Notes under the pieces: generated by a model | What the model saw: only the letters and a program-made list of their open reading frames with translations | What the model was told of the DNA's origin: nothing | The model's database searches: none | Shown: piece after piece, positions 47,981 through 57,576 of the stretch | How positions within the stretch are numbered: the first letter of the stretch is position 1 | How the letters are laid out: every line of letters starts with the position of its first letter | Made by a program: the position numbers and the translations under genes | Source of the DNA: Pantoea sp. IMH | Lineage (GTDB): Bacteria; Pseudomonadota; Gammaproteobacteria; Enterobacterales; Enterobacteriaceae | Length of the DNA stretch: 64,000 nt | Direction of reading: 5' to 3' | Assembly: GCF_000599885.1 (NCBI RefSeq) | Contig: NZ_JFGT01000003.1 | Coordinates: 62,001-126,000, forward strand

Positions 47981-48892
47981 ATGAGCGATCGGGAAAATCT
48001 TCAGGCGATGATCGTCTTCGCACGGGTGGTGGAGACGCTAAGCTTCACCGAAGCGGCGAAGCTGCTCGATCTCTCAAAGTCCGCAGTCAGTAAAGAGATT
48101 GCGGCGCTGGAAGTCAGGCTTGGCGCAAAGCTGCTTGAGCGAACCACCCGTAAAATAGCGGTCACCGAAGTCGGCATGACCTGGTATCACTACTGCGCCC
48201 GCATCCTCAGCGAAGTCAAAAGCGCCGACCTGTTTATCCGTCAGTATCATGAAGAGCCGACCGGCAGCTTGCGCGTCGTGGCGCCTGTTACCTTTGGCTG
48301 CCAGTGCATCGTTCCGGTACTTAATCAGTTTGTCGCCAGCAATCTGCACGTCAGCGTCGATCTCGATCTGACCGATCGGCCGGTCAATCTGGTGGAAGAT
48401 AATGTCGATATCGCCATTGTTATTCGCCGCGAGCTGCCTGAACATCCGCACTTTAAGCCGCTGAGGGATATCAGCTGGGGCCTCTACGCCGCGCCCGATT
48501 ACCTGGCCCGCTTCAGCCCGATTGAGAAACCTGAAGATTTACCGCGCCATGACTTTATTCTGTTTCGCGGTCCGGCCCACACGCTGGCGTTACCCTTCCG
48601 TCGCGATAAGCAGAAACGCAATATTGAAGTTCGCAGCCGCTTTCGCGCCAATAACAGCACCGCGCTGGTCAACTCCGCGATTGCCCAGACCGGCATCGCT
48701 TATCTGCCCGATTATATCGCTCAGGAAGCGGTAAAAGCCGGCAAGCTGACCCGGGTTTTAGCCAGCTGGGAAATGGATCTCTATAAATCTTATATTTTAT
48801 ATAAGCAGGAAAGTTATACCTCGCCGCGGGTGAGGCTGTTTATTGAAACCTTGCAAAAGGCGCTATGGCAGGAAGGGAAGCGAAATAAGTAG
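47981..48892 (+). CDS. LysR-family transcriptional regulator
   Basis: 303 residues with the winged helix at the N-terminus (FTEAAKLLDLSKSAVSKEI) and a type 2 periplasmic-binding effector domain (about 90-295). Regulators of this aminoacyl-type branch usually sense a small ligand. It follows the LysE-type gene by 15 bp and may control it. The ligand is unknown. Confidence 0.93.
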   Translation: MSDRENLQAMIVFARVVETLSFTEAAKLLDLSKSAVSKEIAALEVRLGAKLLERTTRKIAVTEVGMTWYHYCARILSEVKSADLFIRQYHEEPTGSLRVVAPVTFGCQCIVPVLNQFVASNLHVSVDLDLTDRPVNLVEDNVDIAIVIRRELPEHPHFKPLRDISWGLYAAPDYLARFSPIEKPEDLPRHDFILFRGPAHTLALPFRRDKQKRNIEVRSRFRANNSTALVNSAIAQTGIAYLPDYIAQEAVKAGKLTRVLASWEMDLYKSYILYKQESYTSPRVRLFIETLQKALWQEGKRNK

Positions 48893-48910
48893 GGCGGCCA
48901 TCGCCGCCCT
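48891..48910. terminator. Hairpin between convergent LysR and YrdC-domain genes
   Basis: Stem AGGGCGGC / GCCGCCCT with loop CATC overlaps the last bases of the LysR stop codon and lies within the 24-bp gap of two convergent genes. No T-run. Confidence 0.5.
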
Positions 48911-48916
48911 TAAGTC

Positions 48917-49696
48917 TCAGTAGTAGTTACCGTGACGGTAATCCCAGGTGGTAAAGGTATCGGACAGCATCGACATAATCTTGTCCACGTCCAGCCCTTT
49001 ACGAATCAGCACCGGGCAAGGCGTGACGTTACGTTCGCCTTTCTGTTCCGGCACCAGCTTTCCGCTCTCATCCACCATCGCCACCATCACACCCTGCTCG
49101 TAGCGGGTTTTTTCAGACTCGTTCGGCTGGATGGATTTCACATAATCGTTGGCTTCAATGATCAAATCGGCCTGCGATTCGATGCGTTCGCCGATGCCTT
49201 CCACCAGCCCACGGTTGCCTTTGCCTGATGGGTTAGCGGAGCTGGCGAAGGAGAATTTACCGTGGTTTTCCCACAGCTCTTTCGCCAGATTCTCACCAGG
49301 CACGCCGAATTTAATCACGAAGCAGCTGGTCTGACGGCGATCCATCATCAGATCTTTCGAGCCATCGTCAGGAATGCGCGCCACAGCCTCTTCTTTCCAC
49401 GGCAGGATGCAGCCCAGCAGGACATCTTTATCCCAGTGCTGTTGATAGAGAGATTCGATTTCCGGGTTCAGCTGCGCCAGCTCTTTCAGCTGCGCCAGCG
49501 AGCCGCACAGCACCACGCCCGGCTTGTTACGGTTACGCTGCTTGGCATCAAATTTGCGCTCCAGACCTTTAGCGTCTGAGGTCATGATGATGTAGCCCAC
49601 TTTGGTCGGGCAAACGATCATGCCGCCCTCAGCCGATAAAATGTCTACCGCTTCTGGCTGTAAGCCGCCGTTCCAGTGAAGAGTTTTATTGCTCAC
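48917..49696 (-). CDS. YrdC/Sua5-domain protein
   Basis: 259 residues of the L-threonylcarbamoyladenylate synthase superfamily. The ATP/threonine pocket is visible as CPTKVGYIIMTSD, then KQRNRNKPGVVLCGS, and FSFASSANPSGKGNRG. TsaC/TsaC2 proteins make the precursor of t6A in tRNA; YciO-type relatives are less well understood. The length exceeds E. coli TsaC (190) and YciO (206), with a distinct C-terminal tail ending YRHGNYY. A redundant or specialised copy is the most likely reading. Confidence 0.85.
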   Translation of the reverse strand: MSNKTLHWNGGLQPEAVDILSAEGGMIVCPTKVGYIIMTSDAKGLERKFDAKQRNRNKPGVVLCGSLAQLKELAQLNPEIESLYQQHWDKDVLLGCILPWKEEAVARIPDDGSKDLMMDRRQTSCFVIKFGVPGENLAKELWENHGKFSFASSANPSGKGNRGLVEGIGERIESQADLIIEANDYVKSIQPNESEKTRYEQGVMVAMVDESGKLVPEQKGERNVTPCPVLIRKGLDVDKIMSMLSDTFTTWDYRHGNYY

Positions 49697-49936
49697 AATC
49701 GCACCTGCCTGTCTGAAAGAGTTGCCTATGGGCGGTTAGCATGTCGCTCAGCCTGAAGATATCTGTCGTCACAGCCTGAGGCGCCCTAACCTGATGAACT
49801 CATCCTAGCGCAGATACGCCTTCAAGCAACAATTAGCGAATTAAACACCTTATTGTTTCCATAAGGAAACAGTTGTTGCCTGCTGCACATGCCGCAGAGC
49901 AGCTGCGTACAGGGGGTGTACGCAGCATTACCTGTA

Positions 49937-51004
49937 TTAGCGGGGGATAAGCTTTTCCGCTTTTAACCGGTCAAACAGGTCGATAAACGCGTCGCGGGTG
50001 CACTGGTAACCAGTAAAACCAGCTTTGCGGCTTTTACTGATGTCGGTGAAAACTTCCATCGGACGGCCGAGATCCGCATCGGTATGCCACCAGGAAACCA
50101 GACGAGTGATATCCGCTTCTTTAAGATCGTACTGCTTCGCGATGGCTTCCCACTGTGCCGGCGCGTCATCCATACGCTCTTCAAGCGGCTGCGCTTCGCC
50201 AGCGAACGGCGCGGCTTCAATGCCAAAGTAGTCCGCGATCTGACCCCACATCCATTTCCAGCGGAAGACATCGCCGTTGACAACGTTATAGTCCTGATTC
50301 TGCGCGGAGGCGGTAGTGGCTGCCCATTCCACCTGCTGCGCCAGCACGCGGGAGTCGGTCATATCGGTAACGCCTTCCCACTGCGCTCTGGAGCCGGGGA
50401 ACAGGAACGGCTGGCCGGACTGCTTACAAAGGCTGGCATAGACCGCCAGCGTCTGCCCCATATTCATCGCATTGCCCAGCGCAAAGCCGATAATGGTGTG
50501 CGGGCGGTGAACGCTCCAGGTGTAACCGTATTTTTCGGCACCCGCGAAGACTTCATCTTCCTGCGCGTAATAGAAGTTATCAACCGGCTGACGCCCTTGC
50601 TCTTCGCGGAAAGGCGTCATCGGTACCGCGCCTTTACCGTAGGCATCAAACGGCCCCAGATAATGTTTGAGGCCGGTGACCAGCGCCACATGACCGCCCT
50701 TCAGGCCCTCGCCCAGCGCGTCGATAACGTTGCGAACCATGGCGCTGTTAACACGGATATTTTCTTTCTCGTTTTCCTGACGAGCCCAGACGCTGAAAAA
50801 CACTTTATCGACCTTGATGCCGCTCAGTGCTTCCGTGACGGAGGCGCTGTCGGTTAAGTCGGCCGTCAACGACTTACAGCCCGCCGGGATCGCTGTGCGT
50901 CCACGAGACAGGCCATAGACTTCCCAACCGTCACCGGTTAGCTGTTCCGCGATGGCGGTACCAATGACGCCGCTGACGCCAACGATTAATGCGCGTGGTT
51001 GCAT
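49937..51004 (-). CDS. PRISE-type NAD(P)H-dependent SDR reductase
   Basis: 355-residue extended SDR. The Rossmann start is ALIVGVSGVIGTAIAEQL, and VTGLKHYLGPFDAYG with NFYYAQEDEVF match progesterone 5-beta-reductase/iridoid synthase-like (PRISE) proteins, which reduce enone double bonds. Bacterial substrates are mostly unknown. It is divergent from a LysR gene, with 99 bp between starts, so that regulator probably controls it. AAGGAGAAAATTT precedes ATG. Confidence 0.88.
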   Translation of the reverse strand: MQPRALIVGVSGVIGTAIAEQLTGDGWEVYGLSRGRTAIPAGCKSLTADLTDSASVTEALSGIKVDKVFFSVWARQENEKENIRVNSAMVRNVIDALGEGLKGGHVALVTGLKHYLGPFDAYGKGAVPMTPFREEQGRQPVDNFYYAQEDEVFAGAEKYGYTWSVHRPHTIIGFALGNAMNMGQTLAVYASLCKQSGQPFLFPGSRAQWEGVTDMTDSRVLAQQVEWAATTASAQNQDYNVVNGDVFRWKWMWGQIADYFGIEAAPFAGEAQPLEERMDDAPAQWEAIAKQYDLKEADITRLVSWWHTDADLGRPMEVFTDISKSRKAGFTGYQCTRDAFIDLFDRLKAEKLIPR

Positions 51005-51103
51005 AAATTTTCTCCTTTTCAGTTCAGAAGATAAGCTTAATAGAGAATTTAAGTCTTATCTCAGGTATAAATTCACAACATTAAAGAAAAGGATTCATTA
51101 ATT

Positions 51104-52009
51104 ATGCACAGTCTTGATCGCCTGAAGGGCATTTCGCCGTTTGTGGCCGCCGTGGAGCAGGGAAGTTTCACCGCCGCCGCAGAAAGCCTGCACCTGAGCA
51201 GCTCGGCGGTCAGCAAAAGCGTGGCGAAGCTGGAAGCCCGGCTTGGCTCGAAACTCTTTGAGCGTACCACCCGCAGCCTGACGCTGACCGATGCGGGCCA
51301 GGCGTTTTACGATACCTGTACCCGGGTGCTGAATGAACTGGCTGAGGCGGAGTCGGTGCTGGCGGCACAGCGCACCATCCCGGTGGGGAAACTGCGCATT
51401 GCCGTTCCCAATACCTTTGGACGCATGCGCGTCATGCCTTTGCTGAACGCTTTTTGCCAGCAGAATCCTGAGATGCAGATCAATCTCGCGTTTTCCGATC
51501 GCTTTGTGGATCTGTTTGAGGAAGGCATTGATATCGCGGTAAGGATCGGCGGCCCCGCCGAATATCCGGCGTCGCTGGGTTTTCGCTTTCTGGGCAATGA
51601 ACGGTTAATTTTCTGTGCCGCTCCGCACTACCTTGCGCAGTATGGTACGCCGCAAACGCTGGAGGAGTTAAGCAAACACCGCGCCATCGTCTACGATCGG
51701 GTCGATGGCAGCACCAGCCCCTGGCATATCGCCGCCCCTGATGGCCGCATAGCGCCACGGCGTATCGCTTACAGGATGGCGCTGGGTGATGGCGAAGCCC
51801 AGACCTCGGCCGTTGCCGCCGGACTCGGCGTGGCGCAGATGGCGACCTGGCTGATGGAAAAGCAGTTGGCGAACGGCGAGCTGGTAGAGATCCTGCCAGA
51901 ACTGGCGGTAACGGGCCTGCCGCTCTACGTTATCTGGCCCCGCAGAAAGCAGCTCACGCCGAAAGTTGACGCATTGCTGGCGGCACTGGAAGGGTTGTCA
52001 ATTACCTGA
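51104..52009 (+). CDS. LysR-family transcriptional regulator
   Basis: 301 residues, N-terminal winged helix FTAAAESLHLSSSAVSKSV, then a substrate-binding domain. The classic divergent arrangement with the PRISE-type reductase suggests control of that gene. It is of the same subgroup as the regulator at 47981 (both have RLGxKLxERTTR and a FGR/FGC-type domain start), but the two are far from identical. Confidence 0.93.
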   Translation: MHSLDRLKGISPFVAAVEQGSFTAAAESLHLSSSAVSKSVAKLEARLGSKLFERTTRSLTLTDAGQAFYDTCTRVLNELAEAESVLAAQRTIPVGKLRIAVPNTFGRMRVMPLLNAFCQQNPEMQINLAFSDRFVDLFEEGIDIAVRIGGPAEYPASLGFRFLGNERLIFCAAPHYLAQYGTPQTLEELSKHRAIVYDRVDGSTSPWHIAAPDGRIAPRRIAYRMALGDGEAQTSAVAAGLGVAQMATWLMEKQLANGELVEILPELAVTGLPLYVIWPRRKQLTPKVDALLAALEGLSIT

Positions 52010-52014
52010 GCCTG

Positions 52015-52449
52015 TCAGCCCTGCGCCTGCGTTTTAACGGCGCTCACCATCCACGCCACGCCAAATTTGTCCGTCAGCATGCCGAAGCCGTTGGCCCAAA
52101 AAGTCTCTTCCCATGGCTGCATAACATCGCCGCCGACGGCGAGGTTGGCAAACCAGCGCTCACCCTCCTCCCTGTCCACGGTGGACAGCGCAATGGCGCA
52201 CCCTGTCATGGCCAGCGTCGCATCGGGACTGTCGCACATCATCAGTTCGCTGTCGCCAATACGCAGCTGGGCATGCATGATTTTTTCCGCTGGCAGCGGC
52301 CCCGCACTGCCGCAGCCGTGGTGTGACTGCTCTGGCGGCATATCGCCCCAGGTCATTTTAAACGCCAGATGGGCGCCAACCGCCTGATGATAAAAGGCGA
52401 TCGCCTCGTCGCAATTTCCCGGAAAGAACAGATAAGGGGTGATCTGCAT
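52015..52449 (-). CDS. VOC-superfamily protein (PhnB/YjdN-like)
   Basis: 144 residues of glyoxalase-like fold: starts MQITPYLFFPGNCDEAIAFY, with HAQLRIGDSELMMCDSP and WANGFGMLTDKFGVAWMVS near the end. E. coli YjdN (PhnB) shares this pattern. The catalytic role is unknown. It is convergent with the LysR gene, with only 5 bp between the stops. AGGAGAAG precedes the ATG. Confidence 0.88.
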   Translation of the reverse strand: MQITPYLFFPGNCDEAIAFYHQAVGAHLAFKMTWGDMPPEQSHHGCGSAGPLPAEKIMHAQLRIGDSELMMCDSPDATLAMTGCAIALSTVDREEGERWFANLAVGGDVMQPWEETFWANGFGMLTDKFGVAWMVSAVKTQAQG

Positions 52450-52543
52450 AACTTCTCCTGAAACGTCATGATGGCGTAAGCAGGAGAAGTGTAGTTGGAC
52501 AGAGAGCGTGAAAAGGTGATGCCTGTTGAAAAAACAGGCGAAT

Positions 52544-55495
52544 TTAGCTACCGCCAGCCGCGCCGGGATCGGGGCGATCCAGTGGCTTGCCGCTTACCGC
52601 CTCCGGCAAAATTGTACCGGGAGGCGCGGCCATAAAACGTTCGGGAGGATGGAAAAGCTTCAGCCGTGTTTCAGAAGGCTGAGGCCGGCCAAAATAGTAG
52701 CCCTGGAAGAGCGTACAGCCTTCAATCTTGAGTTGCTCGAACTGTTCACTGCTCTCCACGCCTTCGGCGGTGATCTGGATATCCAGACTCCGGCTCATGC
52801 CGGTAATGGCGCGAATAATCGCCAGCGCCTCCCGGCTATCCTTCATATCGCTAATAAATGACTTATCTATTTTGATTTTGTCGAACGGGAAGGAGCGCAG
52901 ATAGCTGAGCGACGAATACCCCGTACCAAAATCATCCAGCGCGATCCGTACGCCCAGCGCCTTAAGTTTTTGCAGCGTGCGGATATTCACCAGCGTGTTA
53001 TCAAGCAGTACGGATTCGGTAATCTCCACCTCCAGTCGGTGCGGTGCCAGTCCTGAATCGTTCAGAGCGGCCTGCACCACTGAGACCAGCGAGCTGTTTT
53101 TGAACTGCAGCGGCGAGAGGTTAACCGCCACGCTCTGATCGCCGGGCCAGGTCACCGCCTCCCGGCAGGCTTCATAGAGCGCGAAAGCCCCCAGGCTGTG
53201 GATCAGGCCGGTCTCTTCGGCGATGGGAATAAAATCTAACGGCATGATCAACCCTTTTTCGGGGTGGTGCCAGCGCATCAGCGCCTCATAGCCGATGATC
53301 TCTTCTCCCTGCCCGTTGGTGATCGGCTGGTAGTAGAGCTTCAGATGCCGCCCGGTCATCGCCTCACGCAGTTCGGTTTCGATCATGCGCCGCTTGCTGG
53401 CTGCTTCTCCCATGGCGGCAGAGAAGTGTTCGTAGCGGTTACGCCCGTTACGTTTCGCTTCATACAGCGCCATGTCGGCGCAGCGCAACAGCTGGTCGGG
53501 CGTGGCGAGTTTACTGTCGGCCAGCGCAATGCCGATACTGAGTCCCACCGAGAGAGTATGCCCGTCAACGTTGAACGGCGGTCTGATGGCCTCGATCAGC
53601 CTCTTCGCGACCGCTTCCGCCTCGCCAGCCTGCATCAGGCCGGGTAGTACTATCGAGAACTCATCGCCGCCGCTTCGCGCCAGCGTATCCTGATCGCGCA
53701 GCACGTTACGCAAACGAACGGCCACTGCCCGCAGAAGTTCGTCTCCCACCTGGTGACCCAGTGCGTCATTAACGTTTTTGAAATTATCGAGATCGAGTCC
53801 AAGCGTGGCGGTGCGTTTACCATTGGCTTTATCGGCGCGCAGCGCTTCATTCAGCCGCTGGCTGAACAGTTCACGGTTCGGCAGACTGGTGAGATTATCG
53901 TGGTGGGCCATATGATGAATGCGGGCATCAGCGGCACGCTGGTCGGTAACATCGTTGGCGATCAGCAGGACATAATTATCACGTGCGTCGCTGCCGCGTA
54001 CGATGGAAGCTGAGGCGTTGATAATGCGTTCGCCCGCCAGGGTCTCCAGCAGCTGCTCGTTTTTATGCAAACCTTCATTACGCTGCGCTGCGGCGGAGAG
54101 CTGGATAAAATATTCCGCCATCGCTGGCGACAGCCGGTCCGTCAGCTTTTTGCCGAGCATCTGCTGCTGCGAGACGCCAAGCAGCTGTTCAGCCCGGTTA
54201 TTCAGCAACAGAATCTCCTGCGAAACCAGATCTTCCACGATCACGCATGAAGGAATATTGGTGATGATGGTGTCCAGGAACCGGGAGAGAGAAGCGGTTT
54301 TGGCACTGTTCTGTTCGGCCAGATCTTTTGCCCGCAGGATCTGCTGCTCATACTCGCGCAATTCAGTACAGTCGCGGGTGATCTTGGCATAGCCCAGTAG
54401 CCTGTTATCGTCGTTATAGATCGCCTGAATAACCACGTGCGCCCAGAAAGCGCTGCCGTCTTTACGGTAGCGCCACCCCTGATCTTCGAAGCGTCCTACC
54501 GTATGCGCCGTTTTCAGATTAATGTCCGGTACGCTGGCCTGCCGATCCTGCGCGCTGTAAAAACAGGAGAAGTGCTTACCGACAATTTCCCCGGCGGTAT
54601 AGCCTTTCGCCCGGTGCGCGCCAGCGTTCCAGTTCACCACCACGCCCTGCGGGTCCAGCATATAGATGGCATAATCGCTGACGCTTTCCACCAGCAGACG
54701 GAACACTTCGGCCTGTTCGCGCTGTTCGTTGAGGATGCGCTGCTGCTCGGTGCAGTCGCGGGTGATTTTGGCATAGCCAATCAGCTTGCCGTCGTCATCA
54801 TGGACGGCATCAATCACCACATTTGCCCAGAAGGCACTGCCATCTTTGCGGATCCGCCAGCCCTGCTCTTCAAAACGCCCCGTCTGATAGGCCGTTTTCA
54901 GATTATTTTCCGGCTGCCTGGCCTGACGATCCTCCCGGCTGTAAAAACAGGAGAAGTGTTTGCCAACGATCTCTTCTGCGGTATAGCCTTTATTGCGCCT
55001 TGCGCCTTCATTCCAGTTAACTACATAGCCATCAGGATCCAGCATATAGATGGCGTAATCGGTGACGCCTTCCACCAGCAGACGGAATTTTTGCTCCTGC
55101 GCGTGCTGCTCTGCCAGCTTCTCTTTCTGTTCGGTGCAGTCACGGGTGATTTTGGCAAAGCCAATCAGCGTGCCATCTTCGGCCCGGACGGCGTTGATGA
55201 CCACCTGTGCCCAGAAAGAGCTGCCATCCTTACGATAGCGCCAGCCTTCAACGTCATAATGGCCAGTCTCTTCCGCTATTTTCAGTCCACGCTGCGGAAC
55301 GCCCTTTGCCTGCTCTTCTTTGCTGAAGAAACAGGCAAAATTCCTGCCGACGATCTCTGAAGATAAATATCCGATAGCACGCTGTGCACCCGAGTTCCAG
55401 TTCATCACTGTCCCATCGGGTTTCAGCATAAAAAGCGCAAAACCATTCACGTTCTGTACCAGCAGGCGGTACATAACATCGTCGTTTTCATTCAT
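52544..55495 (-). CDS. Cyclic-di-GMP enzyme with four PAS, GGDEF and EAL domains
   Basis: 983 residues, no membrane helices. Three PAS domains of similar sequence (about 8-120, 135-250, 264-376) each end KITRDCTE; a fourth, different PAS spans about 402-515. The GGDEF domain has SGGDEF at 608-613 and an inhibitory RxxD (R600, D603) five residues before it, so cyclase activity with feedback is possible. The EAL domain keeps E737 of EAL, plus VAVNLSPLQF, DDFGTGYSS, KIDKSFI and AEGVE, so phosphodiesterase activity is also expected. The repeated PAS units suggest signal sensing by small ligands or redox, not determinable here. Confidence 0.95.
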   Translation of the reverse strand: MNENDDVMYRLLVQNVNGFALFMLKPDGTVMNWNSGAQRAIGYLSSEIVGRNFACFFSKEEQAKGVPQRGLKIAEETGHYDVEGWRYRKDGSSFWAQVVINAVRAEDGTLIGFAKITRDCTEQKEKLAEQHAQEQKFRLLVEGVTDYAIYMLDPDGYVVNWNEGARRNKGYTAEEIVGKHFSCFYSREDRQARQPENNLKTAYQTGRFEEQGWRIRKDGSAFWANVVIDAVHDDDGKLIGYAKITRDCTEQQRILNEQREQAEVFRLLVESVSDYAIYMLDPQGVVVNWNAGAHRAKGYTAGEIVGKHFSCFYSAQDRQASVPDINLKTAHTVGRFEDQGWRYRKDGSAFWAHVVIQAIYNDDNRLLGYAKITRDCTELREYEQQILRAKDLAEQNSAKTASLSRFLDTIITNIPSCVIVEDLVSQEILLLNNRAEQLLGVSQQQMLGKKLTDRLSPAMAEYFIQLSAAAQRNEGLHKNEQLLETLAGERIINASASIVRGSDARDNYVLLIANDVTDQRAADARIHHMAHHDNLTSLPNRELFSQRLNEALRADKANGKRTATLGLDLDNFKNVNDALGHQVGDELLRAVAVRLRNVLRDQDTLARSGGDEFSIVLPGLMQAGEAEAVAKRLIEAIRPPFNVDGHTLSVGLSIGIALADSKLATPDQLLRCADMALYEAKRNGRNRYEHFSAAMGEAASKRRMIETELREAMTGRHLKLYYQPITNGQGEEIIGYEALMRWHHPEKGLIMPLDFIPIAEETGLIHSLGAFALYEACREAVTWPGDQSVAVNLSPLQFKNSSLVSVVQAALNDSGLAPHRLEVEITESVLLDNTLVNIRTLQKLKALGVRIALDDFGTGYSSLSYLRSFPFDKIKIDKSFISDMKDSREALAIIRAITGMSRSLDIQITAEGVESSEQFEQLKIEGCTLFQGYYFGRPQPSETRLKLFHPPERFMAAPPGTILPEAVSGKPLDRPDPGAAGGS

Positions 55496-55926
55496 TATTT
55501 TTTCGCCTGGTTGCAGAACGCTTAACCGGGGGCCGGAATAAGACCCCAGCCGTTACACGGCGCCATAAGCTGGCATAAATAAATGCTTTCTGTCCCTTGC
55601 AGAATGGCAGGGATTTTTGCCTCATATTGTCTTAAGCTGAACACGTAAAAGCGCAATGAATTCAGGCCATTTTTATCGACCGGTTAAAGTTATTGGGTGG
55701 TTATCGGCACCGTATAAAAAACTTTCAGATATTATTTTTATGCCGGAAAGTGCAGCAGGAAAGCTTTGCGTTGGCGGCAGGTAAAATAGCGGATATTGCC
55801 TTTAGTCAGAAAAAAGCGTGCCGCTCAGCGCACGCGGAGACCTCTTCCGCAAACAAAAACGCCCTCATCAGTGAGGGCGCGTAACCATAAAACAGCGGGA
55901 GGCACAGAGTCAGCCTCCGGGACAAA
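55496..55926. other. Intergenic between dhaK and the PAS-GGDEF-EAL gene
   Basis: 431 bp holding the dhaK terminator (55852-55879) and the upstream region of the cyclic-di-GMP gene. No gene recognised. Confidence 0.5.
55852..55879 (-). terminator. Terminator of dhaK
   Basis: Minus-strand stem CGCCCTCA / TGAGGGCG with loop CTGA followed by TTTTTGTTT, about 48 nt after the dhaK stop. Confidence 0.8.
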
Positions 55927-57576
55927 TTATTTTTCCCGTTTTGCCAGGGCAGCGAAGACGCTTTCTACCGCCAGCGCACCCGGATCTTTCACGCCGGTCA
56001 GGCTCTCCTGATTGAGGTAAGAAGATCGTCCAGCCTGCGCCCGGGTCATTTTCGCGGTTTCATCGGCTCCTTTTCTGGCAGCATCTGCCACGCTGGCCAG
56101 ATCGCTGCCTGCCATCAGCGCTTCAAAAGCTGGATGAAGCGCATCGATCATCGTCCGATCGCCGGGACGCGCCCCGCCATAATGCTGCATACGTGCCAAC
56201 CCGTAAGCCAGCGCATCGGCCAGCGAAGCGCCCTCTTCACGCTTCTGTCCGGCTGAGGTGAACATGATCGACATCAGCACCCCGCTCGATCCTCCCATCA
56301 CCACCGCCAGCTGTTCGCCGACCAGCGTCAACAGGCTGGCGGTTTCATTCAGCGGTAGTTTGTTCTGCGCCAGTTCGCTGAGCACCTTACCCGCGCCCGC
56401 CGCGAAAGTTGAACCGGTGTCGCCGTCACCCACTTTGGCATCCAGCTGATTCAGTTCTTTTTCCATGCTGACCAGCGTTTCGCAAACGACGCGCACCACG
56501 GCGGCCACCTCTGCATTGTCGGAAGGCGTCACCGGTTGCTGAAATGCCACTTTTTCACCTTCGACCGGCTTTAGCGCCGCCAGACGTGTCACGGGCTGCC
56601 AGCCGCTGGTTTCAACCGGCGCCAGCAGCGCTTCTTCAAATCTCTCTGAGAGCAGCAGCGTAGATAGCGAGAAACCTTTCATATCCAGCGCGCTGACCAG
56701 GGTCGCCGGGCCAGCCAGCAGTTTGACGTTTTTACCCAGCGGCGAATGAAGTACTTCACGCGTCAGCACCGCCATTTCCAGCGCAGAGAAGCCACCAAGA
56801 TTATTGACCAGCAGCGCCACTTTTTTGCCGTCAGGATGATGCGACGCCAGCTTTTCCGTCAGATGGGCCACGATTTCATGGCTGTTCTGCGTTGCCAGCG
56901 TGGAGGCGCCCGGTTCGCCGTGAATGCCCATTCCCAGTTCGCTGTGGCCCGCCTTAACGCGTTCGTCACGCTGTTCACCGGGAACATGGCAGGTCGAAAA
57001 AGCCAGCCCGATGCTGGCGGTCGCCTCAATGGCTTCGTTTGCCAGCGCGGTCACTTTTTCCAGGGATTCTCCCTGTTCAGCCGCAAAACCTGCGACTTTA
57101 TGGACCAGCGCCGTACCCGCTATCCCCCTTGGCTGCGGATTGTCGGGCAGCGCGATATCATCTTTTACCATCACCATTTCAACCTTCAGCCCGCGTTTTT
57201 TCGCTTTCTCCGCCGCCAGGCCGAAGTTGAGGCGATCGCCGGTATAGTTTTTAACCACCAGCAGACAGCCTTTTTCTCCCGTTACGTTAACAATGGCGGT
57301 GAATACCGCTTCCACGCTGGGAGACGCGAAAATATCACCGCACACGGCAGCGGTCAGCATACCTTTGCCAACGAAACCAACGTGAGCAGGTTCATGGCCG
57401 GAACCGCCGCCGGAAATAACAGCCACGCGGGATTTATCCCAGTCGTTGCGCACCACAACCCGTATATCGCTGCCGGTTTCCAGTCGGCTGAGGTTGTGAT
57501 GGCGGCTGCTGAGCAGCGCGCCTTCGATCGCCTCGTTAACGAGGTCGCTTTTTTTGTTCATAAAAAACTGGCTCAT
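55927..57576 (-). CDS. dhaK: Single-chain ATP-dependent dihydroxyacetone kinase
   Basis: 549 residues combining a DhaK domain (about 1-330) and a DhaL domain (about 355-549), as in Citrobacter freundii, so ATP and not a PTS donor is used. Product is dihydroxyacetone phosphate. The substrate-binding His is in GIHGEPGAS, GGGSGHEPAH forms the dihydroxyacetone pocket, and the nucleotide/Mg site is VGDGDTGSTF. No glycerol dehydrogenase or dhaM lies beside it. AGAGAGATG precedes the ATG. Confidence 0.95.
   Translation of the reverse strand: MSQFFMNKKSDLVNEAIEGALLSSRHHNLSRLETGSDIRVVVRNDWDKSRVAVISGGGSGHEPAHVGFVGKGMLTAAVCGDIFASPSVEAVFTAIVNVTGEKGCLLVVKNYTGDRLNFGLAAEKAKKRGLKVEMVMVKDDIALPDNPQPRGIAGTALVHKVAGFAAEQGESLEKVTALANEAIEATASIGLAFSTCHVPGEQRDERVKAGHSELGMGIHGEPGASTLATQNSHEIVAHLTEKLASHHPDGKKVALLVNNLGGFSALEMAVLTREVLHSPLGKNVKLLAGPATLVSALDMKGFSLSTLLLSERFEEALLAPVETSGWQPVTRLAALKPVEGEKVAFQQPVTPSDNAEVAAVVRVVCETLVSMEKELNQLDAKVGDGDTGSTFAAGAGKVLSELAQNKLPLNETASLLTLVGEQLAVVMGGSSGVLMSIMFTSAGQKREEGASLADALAYGLARMQHYGGARPGDRTMIDALHPAFEALMAGSDLASVADAARKGADETAKMTRAQAGRSSYLNQESLTGVKDPGALAVESVFAALAKREK

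Noticed and set aside
54437..55360. 307-codon frame antisense to the PAS domains
   Set aside because: Its internal repetition mirrors the three PAS repeats on the real coding strand.
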